Source of the DNA: Nemophila menziesii
Taxonomy: Eukaryota; Streptophyta; Magnoliopsida; Boraginales; Hydrophyllaceae
DNA: 64,000 bases
Direction: 5' to 3'
Assembly (NCBI GenBank): GCA_029959085.1
Contig: JARWIR010000003.1
Location: 29,775,505-29,839,504, forward strand
Shown here: piece after piece, positions 20,824 to 34,325 of the stretch
Numbering within the stretch: position 1 is the first letter of the stretch
Layout of the letters: each line of letters starts with the position of its first letter
Translations under genes and position numbers: made by a program
The notes under the pieces: model-generated
Told to the model about the DNA's origin: nothing
The model's input: only the letters and a program-made list of their open reading frames with translations
Database searches by the model: none

Positions 20824-23800
20824 ATGGATAGCTTGCTTGTTTGGAACTGTCAAGGGGCTAGGGCCCCCTTGACAAGGAAGTCGTTTAAAGCCCTAGTTCG
20901 TAAAAATAATGTTGCATCTGTGTACTTGTTGGAAAGTAGGTTAAGTAAAAATATCTTAAATCTTGTTCCCATTTTAATTTTTTTAATAACTCTTATGTAG
21001 TAGATCTTGTAGGAAGATGTTTAGGTCCGGGGGCATACTACTCCTTTGGAAAGACTCCATGTATGTATTTGTTATGTTATCGTGTCAAAGTTATGTAATA
21101 GCTAAGGTTTTTAATATTATGGTAGTTCGTGGTATTTATTATGTGTTCATGCTCCTAGTAGTGATGGTGAGAGAATCAAGTTATGCCAAATACTTACTAA
21201 AAAATAAATCAACTTGATAAACTACATATTATTATTGGTGAATTTAATGACATCTCCAACTTTTTCGAGAAAAAGAGAAAAAGTCACCAAACTTGGACAA
21301 AATTCTTAAACTTAACGAGTTTATCAATTCTAATCATCTTGTGGACATGCCTAGCAAGGGGTGTCACTAAACCTGGAATAATCGACGATGTAATGATGAT
21401 AATATTAAGGAAAGACTTGACAGTGCTCTTACGAGTATGAATTGGTGTGCCTCGTTCCCAAATGATATGCCTAAGGTTCCCTCGGTTGTGTGGTCGGATC
21501 ATTCACCGCTGATTTTATTTCGTGATATCAAAAAAGAAAAGTTTAATAAATATTTTATCTTTGAGTCCAGCTGGTTAAAACATACCCAGTGTCAAGAGGT
21601 TGTTAAAGGTAATTGGAGTAATAAATATAAGCCTGATAGCATTACAGATTTCTGTAATAAAAGGGATGTTACCTGTTTAGCCCTTAAAGGCTGGAGTCGA
21701 GTTACATTTTTCAATAATAGAAACTGAATTGATGAATTACAGGAGGAGCTGATTGCTATTAACAATGAGCTGGTATCAGGAGAAAACTAAATAAGAGAAG
21801 CAAGTATCAAAAACTATATCGAAGAGCTGTGGAAATTGGAAGAGATATACTGGGAAGATAGAGCGCATGATCTGTTATTACAAAAAGGAGATAAAAATAC
21901 TAAGTATTTTTTTTGCTAAAACTATGAAAAGAAGGAAAGATAACCGAATTTGTTCCATTACGAACAAAAATAATGAATGGACTGATAATTTGAAGGAACT
22001 CAATGAGATCATTCCAGATTACTACGTTAATCTGTTTAAAGAAACCCTGACATCGGACCCCGATGAAATTACACAATATATACCGTCAAAAGTAACCTCT
22101 GCTATGAAATAAGGACTTACATTATCTACAAGTATGGAATAAATTAGAAAAGTCGTGTTGGATATGTCAGGTTCTAAAACTCCTGGCCCTTATAGCCCAC
22201 CTGCGAAATTATATCATGTGTTTTGGGAATTTATTAAAATGATATCTTTGGCTTTGTTAAATATTTATTCAATTTTAATATGGATATTGGTCGAATTAAT
22301 GATTTGGTAATCACACTTATTCCCAAAGGTACAAGCAATGCATCAATCAAAGATTATAGGACCATCTCGTGCGCTAATCTCTGTTATAAAATTCTTGCTA
22401 AGATTCTTGCCTCTAGACTTCAACCATTTATGGATGAAATTATATCGCCCACACAGACTGCATTTATCAAAGGCAGAAATATCCAAGATAATATCTTGAT
22501 TACTCAAGAGGTGTCATACTTTCTTAATACAAAAAGGAAATCAAAGAAGAATTATGCGGCGGTCAAAGTTGAAATGGAGAAAGCCTATGAGTATGTGAAT
22601 TGGAATTTTCTTTGTAAGACTATGCGTGCCCTTGGTTTTAGTGAGAAATGGATTGGCTGGATCTATAATTGTATGTCGTCGTGTTCTTTCCAAATTAAAG
22701 TTAATGGTCAACGTCTCAAAAAATTCAAACCAGAGCAAGGTCTTAGACAAGGTGATCCGTTATATCCTCTGCTCTTTTCTCTTCTAAGAGCCTTATTAGT
22801 CTTATTAACCATCAGTGTAGAAGTGGTTCAATTAAAGGTATTTCGATTACAAGGCAGTGTCCTTAGTTAATTCACATCTTGTTTGCTGATGATGCTCTTT
22901 TCTTTATTAATATCGATCAAAGGGAAATTGAAACATTTCAAAATCTACTAAGCGATTATTGTAGTGCCTTCGGTCAACGTATTAATCTTCATAAATGAGC
23001 TATGCTCTTCTGTAAAAACACTTCGGAATCAGTCAGAACGGAGATATCTCATAAACTTAATATAGGGATTACAAAGGATTTGGGTAAAAATCTGGGGGTT
23101 TCTTTGACTATAAAAAGAGCTAAAAGTGATAATCTGAATTATATAAAAGATAGATTGTTGTCTAAATCAGCTAGTTGGGTGGCTAGCTTACTTTCGGAAG
23201 GTGGGAAAGAGGTTCTCATTAAATTAGTATTACAAACTATTCCGAACTACACAATGTCTGTTTCTAAGTTCCCTAAAATTCTTTGTAAGAACCTATCGAG
23301 TATTGCTTCTAACTTTTTGCGGGATGCAGGAAATAAAAATAAAATTCATTGAGTTGCTTGTAAGAAAATGACTAGATTAAAAAAATAGGTGGGCTTGGAT
23401 TTATGGAGTTCCACAAAATGAATATTGCTGTGCTTGCGACTCAAGCCTGGAGGCTTATTAATAACCCGAATTCTTTCGCGACTCAAGTCTTAAAAGCGAT
23501 TTACTCTCTAAAATGTGAGTTATGGGATGCTAAATTATCTAAAAAAAAGTCATAGAGCTAGGAAAGTATCTTTAAGAGTATACAATTTCTTAAGAAACAT
23601 GTTGTTTGGAGAATTAGTAATGGATCAAATATCAATGTTTGGAATCATTGTTAGATTACTAAAGGTATTTTGCTGTAGAAACCAAATGATTGTCCGATCA
23701 ATGTGGTTAATGAGCTTTTTAACGACACAGGATGCGGATGGAATAAAGAGCTGGTGTACAGAATTTTTCCGCTTAATTTATCTAAAATCATTGAGAGAAT

Positions 23801-24919
23801 TCTTATTTTCTAGAATAATAACGAGGATAAGATTATTTGGCTATATAATAAGAATGGTGAATATTCTACTAAGTCAGGTTATCATGCTCTGGTTGACGAG
23901 GAGATGGAATCTGAAGCTCAACCATCGACCATTGGTGAAGCTAATAAGATTTTACTTTGGAATATTATTTGGAATTCTAATGTGCCATCAAAAATCAAAA
24001 AGTCATGTTGGAGAGTCTGCAACAATGCTGTTCCTGTGAAAATAATCTGAAAAAGAAAAGGTGCTTAAATAATGATATATGTGAATGGTGTGAAATGGAT
24101 AAAGATCAATCATCTCATGCTTAAATATCCATTTAGTATTATGGTTTGGGCTCTGTCACCTCTTCAAATTAAAATTGATACGGACATGACGGAAAGTTTC
24201 TCGGATTGGCTTATGCGAATTGTCAAGGTATACTCTAAAAACGGGTGGGAGGAGAAGCTTGTGATTGCTTTATTCTTATCATTATGTAGAATATGTGGAA
24301 AGAAAGAATTAAGTGCTTTCATGAGGTAAAAAAATGGAGTGCTAAAAATATATTAGATAATTCTAAAGATCTTATATATAGATTATTTGGGTCCTGTAAT
24401 GAAAAGAATGGACAAGATAGAAAAATAAGTGTTTGGATGTGTGATGCCTCTTTCACAAATAATAAGGAAACAGTTGCGATTGCCGTTATAGGCATTGATA
24501 AATTAGGAACTATTATCCGGAAGTTTAATATAAGTTGTAAAGTTAAAAAATTCATTGAAGGGGAAGCATGGGCCATGTTAATGAATATAAGGCCGACTAA
24601 AGACTTTTCGGTTTCATTTTACTCTGACAACCTTGAATTAATTCAAGGAATTTCTGGTGTGATCGGGCTTCATTGGAGTCTTAAACCTATTTTTTCGGAA
24701 GTTAGAAAATGGTTAGGTCAGTGTTCACTCTGGAAATTCGCTCATATTAATAGAAGATTTAACTCCACAGCAGATGCATTGGCTAAATGCACCAGGATGA
24801 ATAAAGATATTTCGAAGTGGGTGGATTTATCTCTTGTTGCGTCTAATGACTTTTTATCAGTACTTGTCATTGTAATAGATAGTTTGATTGATCTGATCAA
24901 CAAAAAAATGTTATGTTGA
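20824..24919 (+). pseudogene. L1-like LINE ORF2 (copy A), broken
   Basis: Non-LTR retrotransposon ORF2 with domains in the expected order, split by stops and frameshifts. The endonuclease start is at 20824 (MDSLLVWNCQGA), its middle near 21240 and its end near 21490 (SDHSPL). The reverse transcriptase is at 22280-22990 (PKGTSNASIKDYR, AFIKGRNIQDN, EQGLRQGDPL, FADDALFF). Then come the post-RT region, a zinc-knuckle-like RVT tail near 23850-24100, and an RNase H domain at 24440-24820 (WMCDASF, EGEAWAM, YSDNLELI, STADALAK). The usual Asp of the first catalytic motif reads Glu (VKVEMEKAYE). Stops at 23000 (after INLHK) and 23350 (after NKIH) are shared with copy B, so it was dead before duplication. 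This is the longest copy; B lacks the 3' end and C lacks everything after the first part of RT. Confidence 0.92.
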
Positions 24920-25699
24920 GAATTCTTTTTTGAGAAAACTTGTCCTTTATGTTGAGATTAGTAGTTGATTCTTGAATTGTATATCCATCATTTTTTCATC
25001 CATATGGATAATTAAATAAGTCTGTGAGGTAATTATTTTTGAGTTTCTTTTTTCGCATCTTGCTTTTAAAAAAATAGGAATAAGAAGAAGTTAATAAAAA
25101 GAGTATAATAATTGTAAAAAGATATACTATTTACATTTCAAAATAGCTGAGGTGACTTAAGATGAAAATAAAAATATATAAAAAATAATTTTGATCTAGG
25201 TTACATGAGAAATAATTACATATAATACATAAATTGACTGTAATTTGTATTAAATTTCACTTATTATTTAGATTGACCATCCTTTTGATCATCTTTTGAT
25301 ATTGTAAAAATTTTCCTATTCATTTTTGGTGGGTTATTTAGTAGTGAGTCTATACCTAATTATTCATCTTTTTATTGCGTTATAGGTCTATCTAAGTATA
25401 TAAGTTTTATATCCACAATCTAATAGTTATTTTGTTTGAAATAATATATTTTTACACAATTTATGTTTATTTAATAAGAAAAGTCTTGCAGTGATAGGTA
25501 TACATCAAAAAATGATATTCCTTTTATACTTAAAATTTATATCTACATTTCATATTTTATTATTACAACACTAATAATTTTTGTATATATACACTAACTC
25601 TGCTACAACAACAATTCACTTGTTTCCTGTATATCAGGAAGAACATCAATTATAATCAATAAAAATGAATTTTAGCAACATACGCATAACCCTTTTTCT
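24920..25699. other. AT-rich DNA after the LINE, unique to copy A
   Basis: Very AT-rich with no gene. A short A run at about 25069-25075 could mark the LINE tail, but I see no clear target duplication. In copy B bases equivalent to 24656-25699 are deleted, with TTTCT at both edges. Confidence 0.5.
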
Positions 25700-26325
25700 A
25701 TTTAAATGGATACATATCCACATTAATACACACACATATCCCAAACAAAAAGAAAACAATTTTCTTATACAAATAACCCTAATTATGAAGAACATATAAA
25801 TAAACTTTAATTACTTTGGGGATTAATATCACAAAATTATAAAATTTTGGAAGAGAATATTAATATTAAAAAAGAGGAGTGAAATTTATCACAATAGAAA
25901 AGACAATGGAGAAAAAAGTTAAAACCTAAAAATAGAAGATAAAATTGGTCACAAATAATATACATATGGACCATACATTTATTTATCTATAATTAAAAGA
26001 TATGATGTATTTAGCATTTTGGATATCCATATAAACGAAAATCGTCTATTTAGATCTTGTAGTATAAGTTCTTTTCTCCTATACTTTTTATTTACCATGG
26101 CGAATAAGAATTAGAAACGTTTGGTGAGATGATGCAATCACTTTGATGGGTAGGTTTTGTTAAACACTAAATGATTAGATATTTTATTGGGAACGTTTTG
26201 ATTTTTACTATAGCAATAGACTGTGGTAGTAGATCGATGTGATAGTTATTAGATATAATTGTCTAGGGTTTATTGAATGTAAGGTTTTCAATAATTGAGC
26301 CTTTACAGTAAAAAATGAACATCTG
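25700..26325. repeat. Left arm of a diverged direct repeat (A/B junction)
   Basis: It is homologous to about 9300-9920 and 45490-46090, roughly 80% by eye (shared blocks around AGAAAAGACAATG-GAAAAAA and AATTGTCTAGGGTTTATTGAATGTAAGG), in the same orientation. In the intact layout a minus-strand copia lies between left and right arms. The copy-B version is 41536-42115. Confidence 0.65.
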
Positions 26326-27473
26326 TAGTATACACCAAATCATCATAGGAATACCTTTAAGGAACAATTATATTTATCCTTTGTCTATCTCAGGTTAACT
26401 GATAATCATGAAGCTCCCCTATTGATGACTCACTGAGTTGTACTGGTTGTTCGTTTCCCCAGGCTCGTTACATCCTCAGGGTCACCAGTGGGATCTGCAT
26501 TCAAATGATCAGCTACAGTTTAGGGCTCCACCTCAAGCTCTAATCCCACCGTTTGACTTAATGGTTCAGGATGAGCATCATTACCTTCAACATCATGAAG
26601 TTTACAAGGAAAATTTAGTTCATCAAATATTACATCACTACTACAGATAATTTTGATGCCTTTAGCATCTCTTTCCCATAACCTATAACCCTTAACACCA
26701 TGTTGTTGTTGATAACCCAACATAATGCATTTAATGGACCTAGGGTGCAGCTTCCCATCCTTAGTATGGGCATAACCAGCACACCCAAACACTCGCAAAT
26801 GTTGCAAATTTGGTTTAGACCCTTTCCAAACCTCCAAGGAAGTTTTAAAGTGAAGTGTCCTATTTGGACTCCTGTTTACCAAATAAGTTACCTCATACAA
26901 AGCCTCACCCCAAAAAGTTTTTGGTAACCTGAATGTAAAGATCATGCCCTTACCTTTTCAAGTAAAGTCCTATTCATTATTTCTACAACCCCATTTTGCT
27001 AGGGTGTATGCCTAGCAGTTCTGTGCCTAAGTATGCCATTTTCTTTACAGTAAGAATCAAATTCCACATTACAAAATTCTAGGACTTTATCAGTTCTAAG
27101 GACTTTTCAAACCAAGCCAGTTTGTTTTTCTTGTAAAGATTTCCATTCTTTAATTATATAAAAAGTTTAATCTTTAGATTTTAACAAGAATGTCAAAACT
27201 TTTCTACTGTAATCATCCACAAGGGACAAAAAATATTTAGATTTTCCATGGGCGTCTACTTTCTCAGGCCCCAAAGGTCAGTATGCACATATTTTAAACA
27301 CTTTTGGGACTTATGAACCCCTGGGGATACCTTCATCCTATGTTGTTTACCCAAAACACAAGTCTCACAAAAAGTTAGGGTACTTACAGTATCTTTGCCA
27401 AACATACCTGGCTTGTTTAGCACAGTGATCCCTTGGAGACTCATGCGCCCTAACCTCAAATGCACCATAAATT
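26326..27473 (-). pseudogene. Minus-strand copia integrase fragment (A/B junction)
   Basis: Read right to left: GAG-pre-integrase (LRLGRMSLQG, FCETCVLGKQHRMK) and integrase start (YVHTDLWG) at 27256-27455, a decayed integrase core, the HTP-x-QNG motif with a stop in place of Gln near 26990, and integrase C-terminus with the following linker at 26520-26945 (PKTFWGEALYEVTYLVNRSP, LRVFGCAGYAH, GVKGYRLW). Reverse transcriptase and RNase H are absent: the remnant ends at about 26326 in the direct-repeat arm. At 27473 it is fused straight to the start of copy B, so protease, gag and LTR, present in the B/C interval, are missing here. Confidence 0.88.
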
Positions 27474-27476
27474 TTG

Positions 27477-29085
27477 GATTTCTAAGTAATTTTAAGAAAT
27501 CACGAGATCCACACAACCCAACTTAAATTATGGTTTCATACTCTTCTCTACTCTATACATATCGTAATACCATATTGATGTTTATTCACTCATGTTAGAT
27601 GTATATGAAGCTTACATTTATACATTATACCATCCCTAAAGACCCACACCCGTCCCTTTTCAAACATTCACATATTCAATCTTGATTAGTTGGATGTTCT
27701 TACAATACACTAAAGTTGTTGTTCAAGCAAAACATATTGATGGATTTCTTCTTCTTGCCAAAAAAATCACCAGCAAAAGGGTAATTGTGACTATTTTCTG
27801 TTGGAATCTTAGAGAAATATTGAGTATTCAAAATAATGTGACCAATGATGTGATCCTTCCTAATCACTATGATTATGAGAATATAGGTTCGTAGCACAGT
27901 TAGATAGTCTAGAATAGGAACACTGTTATTATGAGAATACAGTTTTGTTTTGTTATAAGTGTGGATATCTAAGACATAGTCAAAGTCATCGTGAAACACT
28001 AATTCTAATCTAATATGGCAATACTGAAGAAATGATTTACATGATAAAACCATAATGGATTTAGACAAACACCTCAAATCCCTAATCATGTAATGTGAAC
28101 AAGTTTATTTATGTCTAGAAACAAGTTTTGGGCAGTTTTAAAGAAATTCAATCAAGTTGTGAGTGAGTACATGTTTAAGGAAGAAAATTTGACATGTGTG
28201 ATTACCTCGAGTCTAGTGGGAGAAACTTAGTCATCCTTGTCTTATAGATTTTTCAGTAATCTACTGGATGAAACCAAGAGAACTCTATCAAAAAATTTGA
28301 CATGAAAAACCTTTTCAGACACACCCTTTTTCTTGTAATTCAAAATAGATAAGGACCAAAATCAAAGGAAACTTGGTTTGTCACATTTGAAGAAATACTC
28401 TAAAGTTATGTGATGCTTTATTATAAAGACAAATTAAAAACACCATTATCTCACAAATATAAGTTTGATCGATTGTGATCCCATGTCTGAGCTTAGAGAT
28501 AGAAAAAATGAAGAAGATACCATACTCGCCAGTCATTATGAGTTTCATGTACGCCCAAGTCTGTTTAAGTCTAGGCATAACATCTGTTATTGGCATGCTA
28601 GCCCGGTATATTAGCAAACCTGAAGTTTCACTCATGAAGGTTGTTAAAAGAGTGACGAGTTACTTAAATATGAACAAGACTACAAGTTTACTTTTAAAAT
28701 TATGTTCAAAGTGAAGTTGATTATTTACACGATTTTAGATCATGTCGTATGGTTTAGTAACTTCTTCACAAATATATATCCCAATGGGAAATTATTGCCC
28801 TGCACGGAAATGCCATGTGATATGTTGTCACGACAAAGCGACAAATTTAATTTAAATAAATGATAAGAATTTGTCAAAGTCAAAGAACATTGAAGTCAAA
28901 TATCTTTCCATGAAAGAGAGTGTACAAAATTGACATATAGAAATAAAGCATGTACAAATGGAGTTCAATCTCGCCGCTTTACTCACCAATGTTTTAACTC
29001 CATCTACTTTTAAGTGCTTAATAGCAAATATGGGATTCCAACAAAAATGGTTGGTGTAGAAACTACGGAGAGCTACATACATTTT
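27477..29085 (+). pseudogene. Decayed plus-strand copia gag-pol remnant (copy B)
   Basis: Duplicate of 10527-12144 with the same broken zinc knuckle (about 27950-27995), RNase H block (28475-28714) and C-terminal end (about 28870-29080). It shares with copy C, against copy A, several single-base states, for example CTTAGAGAAATATTG, GATCCTTCC and AAAGAACATTG. Confidence 0.75.
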
Positions 29086-29534
29086 ATCTAATAATTGTGA
29101 TTATTAAATATAACCTTACTGAATATATCAGTGACCTATGTACAAGCTTTTGTATTCCAATGCTTGTTTAAGGACTTATATTTCTCTTAATACATATAAA
29201 ATTCCAATTTATTTCATCGGCAATGTAGTGAAGGTTGGTTCATGGGAATCATGGTAACCTATATTTATTGTATTACATACTAGGAAGTATGAGTGCTCAT
29301 AAATCTGCACGGCTTGCAAAACCCCACAAAACTGGCCCAATATACACGTATTTTTTAGTGGGCCAATAATATTTTGTGGGTTAGGTCCGGTCCTTAGTTA
29401 TGGACGAGCGCGCAAGCTACCGGTATTGGGCCCGACTCAAATAATTCGTCATTTAGTGGATTTTTTATAACTTATGTAATATATATTATATACACACAAT
29501 AGACACAGATACAAGACTTCTTATAAGAAATGTA

Positions 29535-29647
<113 letters not shown>

Positions 29648-29724
29648 GTACACTAAAAAGCTTAACCCCGACTCTACACCTTACACCCATTTATTCAATC
29701 TCATATTCTATCTCTTTATATCAC

Positions 29725-31205
29725 TGATGTCTCTCTATTTATGATAAATTAATCTATACTGGAGACATCATTTTAGGGTTATTTAGTTATTAATTTCGGG
29801 ATTTTCCCTATTTATTTATGCTATACACTTTCTTGTCTAGTTTTAAGTGTTTTATTATTTTATGAGCTTTTGTGCGTAATTGTGTGTTATTTGTATATCA
29901 CTTAGATATATGGAAGTGATTATACCTATGGAAAATTATTTTCAAAGGAAAAGTAAAGAAAAACCCTTAGTCAAAGTAAAAAAGGAAGAGTTTGGATATA
30001 TTTGGAATGTAAAGAAGCTGCCAAAACTGCACATACGTCCACTATTTAATTTAAATGCAGAAAAAAGGTCTGGAATTATAGAGATGTTCTTATTTGAGAA
30101 GCTAGATTTTTTCAACACGGTCGTTTCCATATAAAGAACGTAAAAATAGGTTAAGTAAGAAGGAGATATGACCAAAACAATATATGTAAAGGTTTATTCC
30201 TTCCTACAAGTTAGGAATACGAATTTTGTTAAGATACGGTCTTTTTAACTTGGGGATTACTCCTAATTTTGACCAAGGGCCTATATATACTCATTCCTAC
30301 CCTAGAGAACTCATCGTTGGCCAGTCTTTAAACCAAGAGGAAGCTTACATCAAGAGGAGAGAAGATCAGAAGGAGTTGGACAACCAATCATGCCTCTCTA
30401 ATCCTTTAAATTTGTAATTGTTTTCTTTTCTTTTTCTAGTACGAACTAATTCTATTTTAACTTGAGATTAACATATAGGTATGAACCCTAGACTTGTTTT
30501 ATATCTATTTTAATTCAGGATGTTGGCATTTAATTGACATTAGTGTTTTATTCTCTGCTTTTATGTGTTTTGATTTATTGTCTGTAGTTATTAAGAAGGC
30601 GAACGTATAGGATTACCATAGTAGTTCAATGGTCACCCGAAAGGGGTTTCTAATTATTGAAACACCACATAATCGTCTGGTGGGCGGTAGTGATCCGGAA
30701 GGGCTTACCTAACTAGATAGTCACTAAGATTTGAGATTAACCACTGATCATTGCGAAGGGTCCCCTTACCCAAGTCCCCTAGTAATTGTTAGGTCGCCAC
30801 CCAAGTCCATCCGGAAGGGAGTTCGGAGGAATATAGAATACTGGCTATTGCATATTACACAATTATTCCTTACATAAATAGGTTATAATAAGGCTAGTGG
30901 GGATTACTTGCTAGTTCTCGAGCTAAACTGTCATACTATCTTCTTCTTTCTATTTATTTTTCTGTCTTTATTTTATTTAGTTAATTGTTTATAGTCTTAA
31001 AACCAAACAAATATTTCCAAGTCTTTTATTTTCAGCGTATTATTCTTCTAGTTTTTTTATTTGCACTTTATGTTGCATAAGGTCTTCCTAACTTTCGTAA
31101 CGAATTCTACTTATCATTAAGACTTACGTACGACCTGTGGTACTTGCAGTGAGTGCTTTGTTTAGGTTAGGGTGTTTTTTCATCATTATTCATCCTTAAT
31201 TAATC
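29725..31205 (+). repeat. Gypsy-type LTR, first of copy B
   Basis: Duplicate of 12755-14230: it starts TGATGTCTC, with the inverted GAGACATCA about 36 bases on, and has the same GC hairpins near 30637-30810. The 3' end is uncertain. Confidence 0.65.
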
Positions 31206-31521
31206 ACACCATAACCAACACCAATCACCTTCTTTGTACTTCACATTAAATGGAATTAAACGACAAATATGGTTCACAATTATGAGGGATGTTTTAACTC
31301 TAATAGTTGTAAAGTGTGGTTATCTTCATACCGTGGGTAAATGACAAATCCGATCCTAGTCATTTGGAGACCCTGGACAAAAAAATTAATTGGGCCCAAG
31401 GATGTCTAATCTAGGTAAATTTTGAAGGTGCAATTTTTTTATTGAAACCCAATGTTTTCAATTTAGATAGTGCATATTTAATGATGAATATGATATTTAT
31501 GCAAAATATATATATATATAC
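31206..31521. other. Spacer between gypsy-type LTRs (copy B)
   Basis: Duplicate of 14231-14558 with a short TA run next to the second LTR. No gene seen. Confidence 0.5.
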
Positions 31522-33024
31522 TGATGTCTCAGTTTATGTGATAGATTCATCAAGATACAAGACATCATTTTAGAGTTATACTATGCTACTGTGAGGTATT
31601 ATTACCTATATTTTGATAGTTTCTCATTTCTTGTCTAGTTTTAAAGAATTGTTACTTTTAGAGCTATTTTTGTGTAATTTGTGTAAGTGTGCAGCACTTA
31701 GGTACTTGGGAAATATTACATCCCAAATAAGTATAATAAGTCAATAAAGGATCAAGGGGTTAAAGGACCACGAAGCAACTTTTGGAAAGTAAAAGCACAT
31801 GCTAGTCAAATTTAGAAATCGACTTGTTGGTGTCACTACGAGAAATTGATGAAGATTATGGAGGACCCCTTTGATTGATATATATTAATTGGAGTCAGGA
31901 GCCCATAGAAACTAACAACTCATGATTTGGAGCTGAATTGAAGAAGTTATTAAAGTTGCGGCTAACGCGGTTAAAACTAGTCCACTTGTCATGGAAAACG
32001 TCTTTGGGTTGTCCATAAAACATTTTAAACCCTTTAAATATCTAAACTAAGTTAAGGAAAAGGTTAAAAATCCTATTTCCAGAATTAAGAGAAGAGAAGA
32101 GAGAAAAAAGTCTTGCAAGGAGAAGAAATAAAAGCTAGAGCTCTATTACACCACTTTTACACTATTCCACCTCTATCATTAGGTTAATTAGCATTAGTGT
32201 ATTGTATTAAAAACGATTATAATCTATTTACTATTTAGTTTTATTTCTTTAGTTATGCACTAAATTCTCTGAGCTTGAGTTTTCAATTATGTATGAAACC
32301 TTGAATACTTTGTTGATGTTTTTATTTTATTTTGGAATTACTTTGATTGAACTGGGAATTGTTTATAGATGCATATAAATTGAATAAATTTAATCTTTCT
32401 ATAAATTTATCAACTATAAATTTACCTAAATATCCAAATTGTCATCGTAGCGGGGGGTATAGGAACAAAAGTGGTTCATATTCGTACGATGTGCGGTAGT
32501 GATCCTTTCGGGCTTGACTAGTGGGATAATCACATATCGCCAAGCTTTTGCAATAAACAATCTCCCGTGAGGAATTCGTAAGTTAGCTTCTAAGCTACAA
32601 TGGTAAAATTTAGAAGGAATTTCGAATCCCGATTAGTATAACAACCCATCACCCTTATAATTTGAACCATCGACTTAGTAGGATAAGGGAATACTAGCAA
32701 ACTCGAGTGAAACTGTTCTCTCATTCTCTTTAGTTTATTTACTTGAATTATTAGTTTAATTTAATCTAGTTTAATATTTGATTTTAGTTATTAATCGAAT
32801 ACCAAACAAAAACCATTTATTTATAATTCTGTTTTTAGTATCAACTGAATCCTCTACAGTTCTTAGGAACTTGAGCTCGACATTAATGAGTTCAGTCCTT
32901 GTGGAGACGATTCTCTTTACATACTTACTTATATTACTTGTAAACAATCTGTACACATGGGGTAGTTACCTCTATCTAGGTATGAATTAGTTATATTTAT
33001 TTTATCACCTTGGGAGACGATAAA
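31522..33024 (+). repeat. Gypsy-type LTR, second of copy B
   Basis: Duplicate of 14559-16060, TGATGTCT start with inverted AGACATCA downstream. It is followed by the primer-binding-like site at 33028-33046 and a truncated gag start near 33150-33240. Confidence 0.8.
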
Positions 33025-33149
33025 TTTTGGGCGCTGCTACCGGGGACTAGTTCGATAATTATGGTAGTTTTACTTAGTGTATTAGAGTTAGTTTTTTTTC
33101 TATTTTATGCTTGTTTTTTTGTTCATTTATAAATTCGTAGGTTTGGTGT

Positions 33150-33242
33150 ATGCTCTCGGATCTTGAGAGATTACTTAAAGCTCAAAGGAGACAAGAAAGA
33201 GTGCAAAAAAAGCAAGAAGCTTTGGGAAAGTGGTTGCACCAG
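33150..33242 (+). pseudogene. Truncated gypsy gag N-terminus (copy B)
   Basis: Same short charged frame as in copy A (MLSDLERLLKAQRRQERVQ), ending in LTR-like sequence. Only the gag start remains. Confidence 0.55.
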
Positions 33243-33889
33243 TGAATTTAGACTCGGGTGTCATCACTTTCAATTGATGAAGATTCTGGAGGATAACTTT
33301 TGTTTCTAGATTACTTTGGTTTCTAGGTTGGATTTGGTCATTTGAAAGAGGCCCACAACCCATAATCATTGAAAACATTCTTGGGTTGGATTTGGTCATT
33401 TAAAAAAGGTCCACAACCCATAAAATATTTTTAACCATTTAAATAACAAAAATCAAGTTTAGACAAGGGTTACCAATCATCATTTTCAAAATTAAGAGAA
33501 GAGAAGAGAGAGAGAGAAAAACACTTGGAAGGAGAAGAAAAACCATCCTACACCACTTTTACACCATTCCACCTCTAGGGTAATTAACATTAGCTTATTG
33601 TCTTAAACAAGATTCTAATCCTTTTACTATTTAGTTTTATTTCTTTAGTTATGGACTAAATTCTCTTAGATTAAATTTGAAATTATATATGAATCTTAAA
33701 TACTTTATATTGATATTTTTATGTTATTTGAGAATTAATTTTAATTGAATTGGAAATTTTTTTTATACCTGCATATAAATTGAATGACTTTAAGCTTTCT
33801 AAAAATTTATCAACTATAGATTGACCTAAATATCTAAATGGTTACGGGATTTAAAAACAAAAGTGGTTTATATACTATAATTGTTTGAT
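33243..33889 (+). repeat. Partial third gypsy-type LTR (copy B)
   Basis: Duplicate of 16283-17010. The GA tract is reduced to a short GAGAGAGAGAG at about 33506, which is the main length difference between copies A and B here. Confidence 0.6.
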
Positions 33890-34325
33890 TTTTTGGTTGT
33901 AATTGAACCATTGTCGGGCAATTTATTCTTTTTGAATAATCAAACGGTTAGGTTATAAAATTTGAAATTTCAAATCCCAAATTTGTTACCTTTTCAAAAG
34001 TTTTAATTTTTCATTATTTTGCATTTGGAAAAATTAATTTTTGGGTTTTAACCTATAATCTTGCTTTCATTTCTGATTATAAATATATATTGAATTTTCT
34101 ATTTCATTACTTTTAGATCGAACTTAAATTGTTACTTTGAATTTGCTTACTAACTGTATACTCAATTTCAATTGCACCACTATAACATCCATTTTTCGAT
34201 AATTAGAATTTATTTAGTCCTGTATTGTTTATTTAATCTCTTTGGGCTAATGATCGTGTAATTGGGATTTGTGTTTGGTTTCGGTTTGGAATTAGTTGAA
34301 GAGGGGAGCGTTTCGTGTTTCCGAT
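33890..34325. other. Upstream region and probable 5' UTR of RING gene B
   Basis: Nearly identical to the region upstream of copy A. No coding frame. It differs by a small indel about 45 bases before the ATG. Confidence 0.45.
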
